Shown here piece after piece: positions 9,697 through 20,600 of a DNA stretch of 64,000 bases. A program made the position numbers and the translations under genes. The DNA lies in contig NZ_CP045496.1 in assembly GCF_015500075.1 (NCBI RefSeq), forward strand, positions 2,924,001-2,988,000, written 5' to 3'. A model generated the notes under the pieces. It made no database searches and was not told the DNA's origin. It worked only from the letters and a program-made list of their open reading frames with translations. Position 1 is the stretch's first letter. Each line of letters begins with the position of its first letter. The stretch is from Mesorhizobium sp. INR15. Lineage in GTDB: Bacteria; Pseudomonadota; Alphaproteobacteria; Rhizobiales; Rhizobiaceae.

Positions 9697-10896
9697 TCAG
9701 AAACTCGATGTCGATTTGGCAACCAGCTTGAGCGCACCTTTTTCAATCCGATAAAACGGCATCGACCGTTCGCTGGACCCGTCGGCGCGAAAGCGGAACA
9801 AGCCTGTCGATCCACGAAACCCGCTTGGGTTCTCGAAGACCTTGCTGTTGAAACTCCCGGGTCCAAGCGCGCTCGCGATCCCTGCCGTCAGGGCAACCAT
9901 ATCATAGGCATAAGCGACGTTGACGTCAGGCTGGTAGTTGAAGGTTGTCTTGAACCGATCCGCGATGGGACCGGTTTCGCGCTGATCGAGCATGGCGATA
10001 TACGCACCTTCAAAAAGCGGATCGATCGGACGGTCCAGCCAGCGGTTTGTCCCGACAATCGACGTTGTTTTTCCTGGAATGCCCTTTGATTTCAGGGCGA
10101 CGAGAATCGGCGCCGGACTGCCGTCGCCACTGGCGACGATAACGGCGTCGGGAACGTCGACGAGCGAGCCCATGTCTGCCACCGCCTTCGCGCCGCTGTC
10201 GCCGGCCGAGTAGGGGATGGTGACGGCGATGTTGGCTCCATAGACGCTGAGGCTGTTGGCGACCCGGTGTTCGACGACACTGGCATTCGCGCCTGCCGGC
10301 ACGAGCAAAACGAACTTCTTGCCGCCCTTCGCGGCGATCGCGCCGGCCCCGGCCGCGGCACTGTCCGCTTCGGTGAGGCAGACGGCGTAAACGCCGGGAC
10401 CGCCGGCAAAATTGTCGGCCAGAGCCAGGACCGGCGGCCGGTTCGAGCCCGACAGTTTGGCGATATGCTGGGCCGCGGGCAGCTCGGTTGGGCCGATGAC
10501 GACTTTCGCGCCTGAGGTTATGGCCTTTATCGCCAATTGCTGGGAGTAGCCGACGTCTCCGCGCGTGTCCTCGACCGTCAGCGTGAGCAGGGGATTGCCA
10601 AGGTCGGTCATCGCGAGTTTGGCGGCATCGAGCATTTTTCTGCCGTTTTCGCCTACGGATCCAGGCGCGGACAGGGGCAGCAGCAACGCAACCTTTGTTG
10701 GCCCGGTGCCGAGAGACTGCGTTGCCTGGCTTGGGCCGGCAACAGCTCCGCCGGCCGGCGGATTGCCGGCTTTGATGGCAGCCGGATCGAGCGCATCCGA
10801 CACACTGCCTTTCGACTGACAGCCGAGCAAGGCTCCCACCAGCACCAAGGCTACCGCCCAAGCCCGTGGACTATGGACCTGTCGGCCAAATTCCAT
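9697..10896 (-). CDS. Periplasmic-binding-protein-like lipoprotein (penicillin-binding protein activator type)
   Basis: 399 residues from the ATG at 10896, chosen because it opens a lipoprotein signal peptide ending in the lipobox LLGC with cysteine at residue 26. The mature part is a type 1 periplasmic binding fold: KVALLLPLSAPGSVGENGRKMLDAA, then VVIGPTELPAAQHIAKL and YAYDMVALTAGIASAL. Proteins with this layout are often annotated as LpoA/YraM-like activators of penicillin-binding proteins or as amino-acid-binding proteins. The lipid anchor and the lack of adjacent ABC permease genes favour an envelope-related role. This assignment is by family resemblance only. Confidence 0.75.
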   Translation of the reverse strand: MEFGRQVHSPRAWAVALVLVGALLGCQSKGSVSDALDPAAIKAGNPPAGGAVAGPSQATQSLGTGPTKVALLLPLSAPGSVGENGRKMLDAAKLAMTDLGNPLLTLTVEDTRGDVGYSQQLAIKAITSGAKVVIGPTELPAAQHIAKLSGSNRPPVLALADNFAGGPGVYAVCLTEADSAAAGAGAIAAKGGKKFVLLVPAGANASVVEHRVANSLSVYGANIAVTIPYSAGDSGAKAVADMGSLVDVPDAVIVASGDGSPAPILVALKSKGIPGKTTSIVGTNRWLDRPIDPLFEGAYIAMLDQRETGPIADRFKTTFNYQPDVNVAYAYDMVALTAGIASALGPGSFNSKVFENPSGFRGSTGLFRFRADGSSERSMPFYRIEKGALKLVAKSTSSF

Positions 10897-11298
10897 GACT
10901 GCCCCCACCCCTATGTGCCGCCTGACATGGCGGTCTTCCGTCCTTCCCGGCCTGTCGTCGACCAAAACAGCTCATCGTCTCACAGAAACGCCGCCGCGCA
11001 CATCAGGATCGGACCTGCTTTCGATTTCCATCGCGGCATGCGCCAACGCCGGCTCGACGCCGGAGCGCGATGGCTGGCATGTCGCGAACATCTTGAAGGC
11101 CTGCTGCGGCCATTTGGACCCTGCACCGCAGCGGGTCTGCCGCATCCCATTGGCCGCTGGAGGGTTGTTCAAACTCGCGAGAACTGGCCGGGGCGGCCAG
11201 CGGCAAGGGGCTGGCCAATGCGATCGCTTCAGCGATCGCGGCAAGCGGCGTCTGATCGCCAATCATCGGTGCAACCGGCGCGTTCCCGCGTTTCCGGA
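10897..11298. other. Intergenic region with possible decayed short gene
   Basis: About 400 bases between two minus-strand genes. Two overlapping minus-strand frames have gene-like codon use in different halves: one from about 11266 to 11130 (beginning MIGDQTPLAAIAEAI) and another from about 11130 to 10972 (including SKWPQQAFKMFATCQPS). This could be one short gene broken by a frameshift or simple coincidence. No RNA gene or clear terminator was recognised. Confidence 0.25.
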
Positions 11299-11667
11299 TC
11301 AGTTCATGTACTCAACCATGCGTTCATGAAAACACTCGCACTTGTCGAGATAGTCTTCATCACGGTAGTTCGTCTTCAGATAGCCGTAGGCCTTGCCGCA
11401 GGCGACCTTGGCTTCGGACGCCCACAAGAAGACGGGCCGGGATGAATTGATCCATTCCGAACTGTTGGCGACGGCGACCGACTCGTCCATCAGCTTCACG
11501 ACCTGGTTCTTCAGGTCGATGATGTTTTCCGTCCGCACCAGATCCGAATTGCCGGCGACACGGCAATAGTCTGCCGTTGAGCCGCCGATGATGTCGGCGG
11601 CTTGCAACCCTGTGGAGAGGATCGACAACAGTCCGGCCGCGAAAGCGATACGCAAGATTTTGTTCAT
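11299..11667 (-). CDS. Small exported protein of unknown function
   Basis: 122 residues from the ATG at 11667, preceded by a GGGTGGGAAC ribosome-binding stretch. An upstream extension into the adhesin's 3' end is possible but less likely. The N-terminus MNKILRIAFAAGLLSILSTGLQA is a good signal peptide with cleavage after residue 23. The mature protein, about 99 residues, has four cysteines (YCR, AC, CEC), which would suit disulfide bonds in the periplasm. I do not recognise the family. It lies 22 bases downstream of the giant adhesin gene on the same strand and may be co-transcribed. Confidence 0.7.
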   Translation of the reverse strand: MNKILRIAFAAGLLSILSTGLQAADIIGGSTADYCRVAGNSDLVRTENIIDLKNQVVKLMDESVAVANSSEWINSSRPVFLWASEAKVACGKAYGYLKTNYRDEDYLDKCECFHERMVEYMN

Positions 11668-11689
11668 GTTCCCACCCCGTTCCTTTAGC

Positions 11690-14600
11690 TCAAGCCACGT
11701 CCGTTTTGGTGCCATGGCCGTCATCGTAGAGTATTTTCACGGCTTCGGCGGCGCTGTTGAAGACATAGTTCTCCAGCACGGCGACGGCGTGGAAGTTGTC
11801 GCCGCCGCCATTCGTGTCGACCGAGACCTCGGCATTCGCCGGATTGGCCGATGATTGCGCGATTTGGACATAACCGGCCGATTCAAGATCGACGACACCG
11901 GCCAGCCCTTTGAGCAGAGCCGAGAGATCGATCTTGTCGCCACCGGCGCCATCGTGGAAGTCGGCGATCAGGTCGGTGACCTCGAGCGAGGCGATGGTGA
12001 AAGTCCTGGAGCCGTCCGAGGCGATGGTCGATGGAGCCTGTGCGGCCAGTGACGTGTCGAGCTCGACCTCGATATAGTTGCCGGTGGTGCCGTCGGCCAT
12101 CTGGAAGGTCCCGTTGCCGGACACGGTCTGCCCATCGATTTCGCCAACCGTCGTGTTGGGGTTGGTGCTGATCGAAACTATACCGTTGTGGGCAAGGCTA
12201 GACAATTCCCCGGCGTCGCTGACGCCGTTTGCGTTGGTGTCCTTCCAGATCAGCAAACTGTCGAACGCCGCATCGTTGTGATCGATGACGCCGTCATGGT
12301 TGCTGTCGAGCGAGGCCAGTGCGGCCGCACCGCTGGCGAAGTGACCGCCGTTGAAGCTCGGCGTGAACAGTTCGGTGCCGTCGTTGATCTTGCCGTCATG
12401 GTTGAGATCGATCGCCAGTATGCCGTCATTGGAACTGTTCCAGGCGACCTGGTCCTTATGCCCATCGCCGTTGATGTCGAATTGGACACCGTGGTTCAGG
12501 TCGGAGAAGGCGAAGCCATTGTGGTTCAGGTCGAGGATGATGGGGTCGACGGCACCATTCGAAATGAGAGTGTTCAGATTGGTGATGTTGGTAATGCCGG
12601 TCAACTGAACCAGTGAGCCGCCGGCGCTGTTTGTGGTTTGCTCGTACACATAAGTGTTGCCGTTTCCGACGAATGCCACGGTTGTGCCGGCGTTGCCGAG
12701 GTCGTTCGCCATCAGGTATTGAACCGCCGCGGCAACCCCGCCGGCAGTGTTTAGATTCAGCGCTGCTGAATAAGTGTTGGCATCATCGAAGGTGATTATT
12801 CCGTTGGCGTCTATTGCATCGGACTTGATCGTCTGGCCGCCGAAGGTCAGGGTCGAGTCGTTGCCATTGAATCCCGACGTAGCGGTGGCGGCAATGGGGG
12901 CGACTGCGAAGTCAAGCTTGTCCGCCGTCCCGCCAGCACCCCAGTCGGTGATGACGTCATGACCGGAAATGGTGCCATTTTCATTTTTGGCGGCATTGTT
13001 ACCGCTACTTCCCTGCGCTGTGATCGGCGTCGAATCACCCGCGGCGATGACAAACCTGTCGGCGCCGGCTCCACCCGTGAGCGTATCGCCACCCAACCCA
13101 CCAATGAGCGTGTCCGCCCCGGCACCGCCGTTAAGGGTGTCCGCACCTGAATTGCCGATCAGGTAATCGTTACCGGCACCGCCATTCAAAGTCGCCGCGG
13201 CAGTCTGCGAGTTGACGATGATGGAATCTCCACTCGCGGCTGCGTTCAAAGTGGTCGTCCCGATGGCGTTGTTCGTGAACGTGACATTGGTTGAGGACGA
13301 ACTGGCTGTGCCATCGGTGGCAATGGCCGAGAATGTCCCCCCGAGTGTACCATCGTCATCAATTGTAATCGTGCCGACAGTGCCAACGCTCCCCGCTCCT
13401 AGACCAGTGGAGGTAAGACTTTGGAGGCTGCTCGAGACGATAGCGACGCTCGCGATGCCGACGGCAGCGCTATCGACGTCGGTGAAATATTGCGCCAGAG
13501 CTGCCTCGGTAAAGGTAACCGCACCAGGTCCTGTATTCGAAACGAGGGTTAGCGTAGAGCTGGTGGCGGCAAAAACGGGCGCATCATTCACCGCGGTTAC
13601 GGTGAGCGTGGCCGTCGCGCTGGCGGTATGGTTGAACAGTCCGCCGTCGTCGACCTGAACCGTGAAGGCACGGTTCGTAGGGTCGGGCGCCTCGCTCGCA
13701 TTGTTGAACTGTACCAGTTTCAGCGCGGCTTCGTAGGCCGCGACCGAAGCGTTGCCGCTGAATGTAGCGACATTGCCCACTACATTGAAGCTGACGCCGC
13801 CGACCGTGCCGCTGGTCAAACCATTGACGGTAAGCACGTCGCCGGCCTGGGCGTTGGACAGCGTCACCGTTGCTCCCGCCAGGTTGGCGCTGTCGACATC
13901 CGTCAGGTCGATCTGCGGAAGCACTGCGATCGCGCCGCCATTTTCCGTGAAAGCGGCCGTCGTACCGGTTGTCTGGATGCCGGCGGTTGCCAAAAGGTCG
14001 ATCACCGGGGCGTCGTTCAACACCTGGTCGGCTGTCAGGGTCTGCCCTCCCTGGAACACGAAATTCTCGAAGTTCGTGAACTGGTCGGTGATCCCGTCAT
14101 GGGTGATGGTCAGCCCGTTTGCGATGGCTGTGATGGCTGTGATGTGGGCCGCGCTGTAAGCGAAGTCGAGCTTCACCGTGTCGCCAGCGGCGGTATTGGC
14201 GCCGCCGTCGGCTACGACCCGATGGGCCGACTGGCGGCCGGACAAATCGAGCGTGTCGTCGCCGCCAAGACCATCGAAGTGGATTGTCGAGGGCGAGAGC
14301 GAGGTGCCGGTGAAGTTACCGCCAACAACAAAGGTGTCGTTGGCGCTCGAGCCGGTGACGTCGACTTCCTCGATTTCCGTCATCTGGACGAAAATCTGAT
14401 GGCCGGCGCCGACGCCCGCCCCTGAGTTCGAGTCCGCGTTGGAGACAAGGATCACCTCGCTCTCGTTGGCGGTCAGCAAGTTGCCTACCGGAGAGCCGCC
14501 GGTCGGCAGCACGTAGTTGTTGCCGGTGCGGGCCTCGTAAGCGGCAACGGTTTCAAGGTAGATGGTGCCGCCAGCGCCCGAAATGTCGAGATGCAGCACG

Positions 14601-17600
14601 TCGGCCCCGCCTACCGGCTCGGAACCGCCATTGATGATGTCATGACCATCCGTGGCGACGGCGAAGTAGATATTGTCGTTGCCTTCCTGGGCATAGATGA
14701 TGTCGTCGCCGGCGCCGCCGGTGATGGTGTCGTTGCCGCCGGTGCGGCCACTTTCCTGGGCGCTCGCCAGGGGGTGCGCCTGGAGATAGGCGATGGTGTC
14801 GGCGCGGCTCCATGTCATGTAGCCGGCCACCGTGCTCTGATGCGCCTCGAGCTTCTGGAACACCGACCAGCCGGCGCCGGGCAACGTCGCGTTGGTACCC
14901 GTCGTCAGCCCCGCTGCCACCGCCAAGGCGTCGGTAAACGGCACGTCGCCCAGGATGAGGTCGTTGCCGGCGCCGCCGTTGATGGTGTCGCTGCCCGCCA
15001 CGGTCGGTATCTCCGAGCCACCGCCAAGCGCGCCCACGACCGAGCTCAATTGCGCGGCCGAGGTTATATTCGTCTCATTGTGGCCCCCATCGACCTGGTC
15101 GAGATAGCTGTCGGCTGTGGCGTCCACGTTGATGCCGATGGCCTTGAGGCTGTAACCGGCGCTCTGGATGAGCGCCAGCTCGTTGGTGGTGTCGCCAGGC
15201 GCGGTGCCAAGAACATGTGCAATCGCCAGGTTGGATGCAGCGGTATTGCCCACCTGGCCGACAACCGCGGCGCCGTGATCGCCTTGCAGATACGCATTCG
15301 GTTCGCCGTCGGATATGAACAGCACCTTGTTGACGTTGGCGCCGGCCAACGGTGCGCCGGCGCCAGAGCTGCCGATCCATTGTGCGGCGGCCCACAGGCC
15401 AGCTTCGTAGTTGGTCCCGGGCTGGAGGCGGCTGCTCAGATTCTCGATGGTGGTGCTGTTGAGTGTCGCCAACGCATCGTTCGTGATCGGAACGCCGTTG
15501 CTGATGATGTCGACCGTGGTGACGGTCGCGGCATTGATTTCGAACGAGATGATCTGGACACGAACATCCGATGCCCCGGTGCCGGCAAGCTGTGTCAGCA
15601 GCGCCTTGACCGCGTCCTCGAGGGCCTCGATGCGCGCTTCGCTGCCCGCGCCGAAGGGAATACTGGTGGTCATGCTCTGCGAAAGATCGAGCACAAGCAC
15701 GATATTGGCCTTGTCGCCCGCCGTCAGTGTCACGCCACCCGGATCCCCGACCATCGTGTCGTTTCCGGCTGAGCCGGTGAGAATGCCATCGGTGCCAGCA
15801 GGACCGTTCGGGACGATATGGTCATAGCTGGTATCGGTGTGAGAACCGGTGCCATCATCGTTCTGGTTCGAGCCGACAATCATCTTGCCGGTATCGTCGA
15901 GGCCTATAGTCAGCTTCGCCGTGGAAGTGTCGCCATCGCCGTCCTTCAAGGTGTAGGTAAAGACGTCGCTGCCGGCCGAGCCTGAGGTGCGGACATAGGT
16001 GTAACCGCCGTTTTCCTGCAGCGTGAGCGTGCCGTACAGGCCGTTGACGACAAAGCCGCCTGTGGGATCTACATCCGAACCGCCCGAGCCAACGACACCG
16101 CTGATCTTGGCGCCGTCGGCACCGGCAGCATCCGCACCGCTGCCGTTTAGGCCTTCGTTGGTGCCGGTGCCGTCTATGACGTTGCCTGAGATCGATGTGC
16201 CTGTCGCCGCGCTGCCGAAGGTATCGGTATCGTTGTGGGCCGTCGGCACGTCGTCGACGACATCGATCTTGACGGTGCCTGTCACCGTGTTGTTGTTGGC
16301 GTCCTTCGCCGTATAGGTGAAGCTCTCCGCGGCCGCCAGCACGTTGGCGCCCTGCGTTGCACCGCTGTCGAATGGCGATGTCAGCGTATAGGTCCAGGCG
16401 CCGTTGGCCTGCAACTGGAACACGCCATGCGCGGTCGTGGTGCTGATCGGCGTGTAGGTGATGCCGGTACCGGTGACAGTGAGTTGGCCGGTCACCGTCT
16501 CGGTGGTGCTCGACGGGGTTGAGCCTGTCGCCGTGCCGGCGGCGAGGTCCGAGCCATCCTTCGTCAGGTCGAGCGCCGCTTCATTGACCTGCGCGGTCTG
16601 GTTGACAGGGGTCAGCGTCACGTTCGCGACATTGATCGCCAGCGTTGTCGTCGACAGGTCGCCGTCGCCATCCTTGACCGTGTACACGAACGTGTCGACC
16701 GAATTGGCCGAGACCGCGTTCGCCGTCGCCTTGTAGGTATATGAGCCATCCGCTTGCAGCGTCAGCACGCCGTACTGGCCCGTTATGCTGGTGTTGACGC
16801 CGGTGATCACCGAGGTCGTGGTGTCGGCGCCTGCCGCACGCACCCCGACCACACCGCCGGCGGCGGCATAGCCATCGGCTCCGGCGACATCGTTGGCCAG
16901 CACGCCGGCCACCGCTGTCACTGTCAGCAGTGCGCCTTCCGTCACATTCCCTGTATCGACATTGGCCTTTGGCACGTCATCGACAACGTCGATCTTGACG
17001 GTGCCTGTCACCGTGTTGTTGTTGGCGTCCTTCGCCGTATAGGTGAAGCTCTCCGCGGCCGTCAGCGTGTTGGCGCCTTGCGTTGCGCCGCTGTCGAAGG
17101 GCGATGTCAGCGTATAGGTCCAGGCACCGTTGGCCTGCAGCTGGAACACGCCATGCGCGGTCGTGGTGCTGATCGGCGTGTAGGTGATGCCGGTACCGGT
17201 GACAGTGAGTTGGCCGGTCACCGTCTCGGCGGTGCTCGACGGGGTTGAGCCCGTCGCCGTGCCGGCGGCGAGGTCCGAGCCATCCTTCGTCAGGTCGAGC
17301 GCTGCTTCATTGACCTGCGCGGTCTGGTTGACAGGGGTCAGCGTCACGTTCGCGACATTGATCGCCAGCGTTGTCGTCGACAGGTCGCCGTCGCCATCCT
17401 TGACCGTGTACACGAACGTGTCGACCGAATTGGCCGAGACCGCGTTCGCCGTCGCCTTGTAGGTATATGAGCCATCCGCTTGCAGCGTCAGCACGCCGTA
17501 CTGGCCCGTTATGCTGGTGTTGACGCCGGTGATCACCGAGGTCGTGGTGTCGGCGCCTGCCGCACGCACCCCGACCACACCGCCGGCGGCGGCATAGCCA

Positions 17601-20600
17601 TCGGCTCCGGCGACATCGTTGGCCAGCACGCCGGCCACCGCTGTCACTGTCAGCAGTGCGCCTTCCGTCACATTCCCTGTATCGACATTGGCCTTTGGCA
17701 CGTCATCGACAGCGTCGATCTTGACGGTGCCTGTCACCGTGTTGTTGTTGGCGTCCTTCGCCGTATAGGTGAAGCTCTCCGCGGCCGTCAGCGTGTTGGC
17801 GCCTTGCGTTGCGCCGCTGTCGAAGGGCGATGTCAGCGTATAGGTCCAGGCACCGTTGGCCTGCAACTGGAACACGCCATGCGCGGTCGTGGTGCTGATC
17901 GGCGTGTAGGTGATGCCGGTACCGGTGACAGTGAGTTGGCCGGTCACCGTCTCGGTGGTGCTCGACGGGGTTGAGCCTGTCGCCGTGCCGGCGGCGAGGT
18001 CCGAGCCATCCTTCGTCAGGTCGAGCGCCGCTTCATTGACCTGCGCGGTCTGGTTGACAGGGGTCAGCGTCACGTTCGCGACATTGATCGCCAGCGTTGT
18101 CGTCGACAGGTCGCCGTCGCCATCCTTGACCGTGTACACGAACGTGTCGACCGAATTGGCCGAGACCGCGTTCGCCGTCGCCTTGTAGGTATATGAGCCA
18201 TCCGCTTGCAGCGTCAGCACGCCGTACTGGCCCGTTATGCTGGTGTTGACGCCGGTGATCACCGAGGTCGTGGTGTCGGCGCCTGCCGCACGCACCCCGA
18301 CCACACCGCCGGCGGCGGCATAGCCATCGGCTCCGGCGACATCGTTGGCCAGCACGCCGGCCACCGCTGTCACTGTCAGCAGTGCGCCTTCCGTCACATT
18401 CCCTGTATCGACATTGGCCTTTGGCACGTCATCGACAACGTCGATCTTGACGGTGCCTGTCACCGTGTTGTTGTTGGCGTCCTTCGCCGTATAGGTGAAG
18501 CTCTCCGCGGCCGTCAGCGTGTTGGCGCCTTGCGTTGCGCCGCTGTCGAAGGGCGATGTCAGCGTATAGGTCCAGGCACCGTTGGCCTGCAGCTGGAACA
18601 CGCCATGCGCGGTCGTGGTGCTGATCGGCGTGTAGGTGATGCCGGTACCGGTGACAGTGAGTTGGCCGGTCACCGTCTCGGCGGTGCTCGACGGGGTTGA
18701 GCCCGTCGCCGTGCCGGCGGCGAGGTCCGAGCCATCCTTCGTCAGGTCGAGCGCTGCTTCATTGACCTGCGCGGTCTGGTTGACAGGGGTCAGCGTCACG
18801 TTCGCGACATTGATCGCCAGCGTTGTCGTCGACAGGTCGCCGTCGCCATCCTTGACCGTGTACACGAACGTGTCGACCGAATTGGCCGAGACCGCGTTCG
18901 CCGTCGCCTTGTAGGTATATGAGCCATCCGCTTGCAGCGTCAGCACGCCGTACTGGCCCGTTATGCTGGTGTTGACGCCGGTGATCACCGAGGTCGTGGT
19001 GTCGGCGCCTGCCGCACGCACCCCGACCACACCGCCGGCGGCGGCATAGCCATCGGCTCCGGCGACATCGTTGGCCAGCACGCCGGCCACCGCTGTCACT
19101 GTCAGCAGTGCGCCTTCCGTCACATTCCCTGTATCGACATTGGCCTTTGGCACGTCATCGACAACGTCGATCTTGACGGTGCCTGTCACCGTGTTGTTGT
19201 TGGCGTCCTTCGCCGTATAGGTGAAGCTCTCCGCGGCCGTCAGCGTGTTGGCGCCTTGCGTTGCGCCGCTGTCGAAGGGCGATGTCAGCGTATAGGTCCA
19301 GGCACCGTTGGCCTGCAACTGGAACACGCCATGCGCGGTCGTGGTGCTGATCGGCGTGTAGGTGATGCCGGTACCGGTGACAGTGAGTTGGCCGGTCACC
19401 GTCTCGGTGGTGCTCGACGGGGTTGAGCCTGTCGCCGTGCCGGCGGCGAGGTCCGAGCCATCCTTCGTCAGGTCGAGCGCCGCTTCATTGACCTGCGCGG
19501 TCTGGTTGACAGGGGTCAGCGTCACGTTCGCGACATTGATCGCCAGCGTTGTCGTCGACAGGTCGCCGTCGCCATCCTTGACCGTGTACACGAACGTGTC
19601 GACCGAATTGGCCGAGACCGCGTTCGCCGTCGCCTTGTAGGTATATGAGCCATCCGCTTGCAGCGTCAGCACGCCGTACTGGCCCGTTATGCTGGTGTTG
19701 ACGCCGGTGATCACCGAGGTCGTGGTGTCGGCGCCTGCCGCACGCACCCCGACCACACCGCCGGCGGCGGCATAGCCATCGGCTCCGGCGACATCGTTGG
19801 CCAGCACGCCGGCCACCGCTGTCACTGTCAGCAGTGCGCCTTCCGTCACATTCCCTGTATCGACATTGGCCTTTGGCACGTCATCGACAACGTCGATCTT
19901 GACGGTGCCTGTCACCGTGTTGTTGTTGGCGTCCTTCGCCGTATAGGTGAAGCTCTCCGCGGCCGCCAGCACGTTGGCGCCCTGCGTTGCGCCGCTGTCG
20001 AAGGGCGATGTCAGCGTATAGGTCCAGGCACCGTTGGCCTGCAGCTGGAACACGCCATGCGCGGTCGTGGTGCTGATCGGCGTGTAGGTGATGCCGGTAC
20101 CGGTGACAGTGAGTTGGCCGGTCACCGTCTCGGCGGTGCTCGACGGGGTTGAGCCCGTCGCCGTGCCGGCGGCGAGGTCCGAGCCATCCTTCGTCAGGTC
20201 GAGCGCCGCTTCATTGACCTGCGCGGTCTGGTTGACAGGGGTCAGCGTCACGTTGTTGACGGTGATGTCGAGCGTCACCGTCGAGGTGTCGCCGTCGCCG
20301 TCGGTGATGGTGTAGACGAAGTGGTCGACCGCATTGGTGGTCACCGCGTCGGGTTTGGCCGTGTAGGTGTAGGCACCGTTGGCGCCCAGAACCAGGGTGC
20401 CGTAGGTGCCGACAATACCGGTGCCGCCCAGGCCGCCGCTGACTGGGCTCGAGACATTCGAACCCGTCGCCACGCCGGTCACCGCGCCGCCAGGCGCCGC
20501 GCCGTCGGCGCCCAGAACATCAGCCGTCCCGTCGGTCAGGACATTGCCCAGAACCGCCGCGCCTTCCGTGACGCTGTTGGTGTCGGCATGCGCCGTCGGC

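Noticed and set aside
16237..20254. CRISPR-like periodic repeats
   Set aside because: The period is 726 bases, the whole unit is conserved and it is an open reading frame, so this is a protein-coding tandem repeat.
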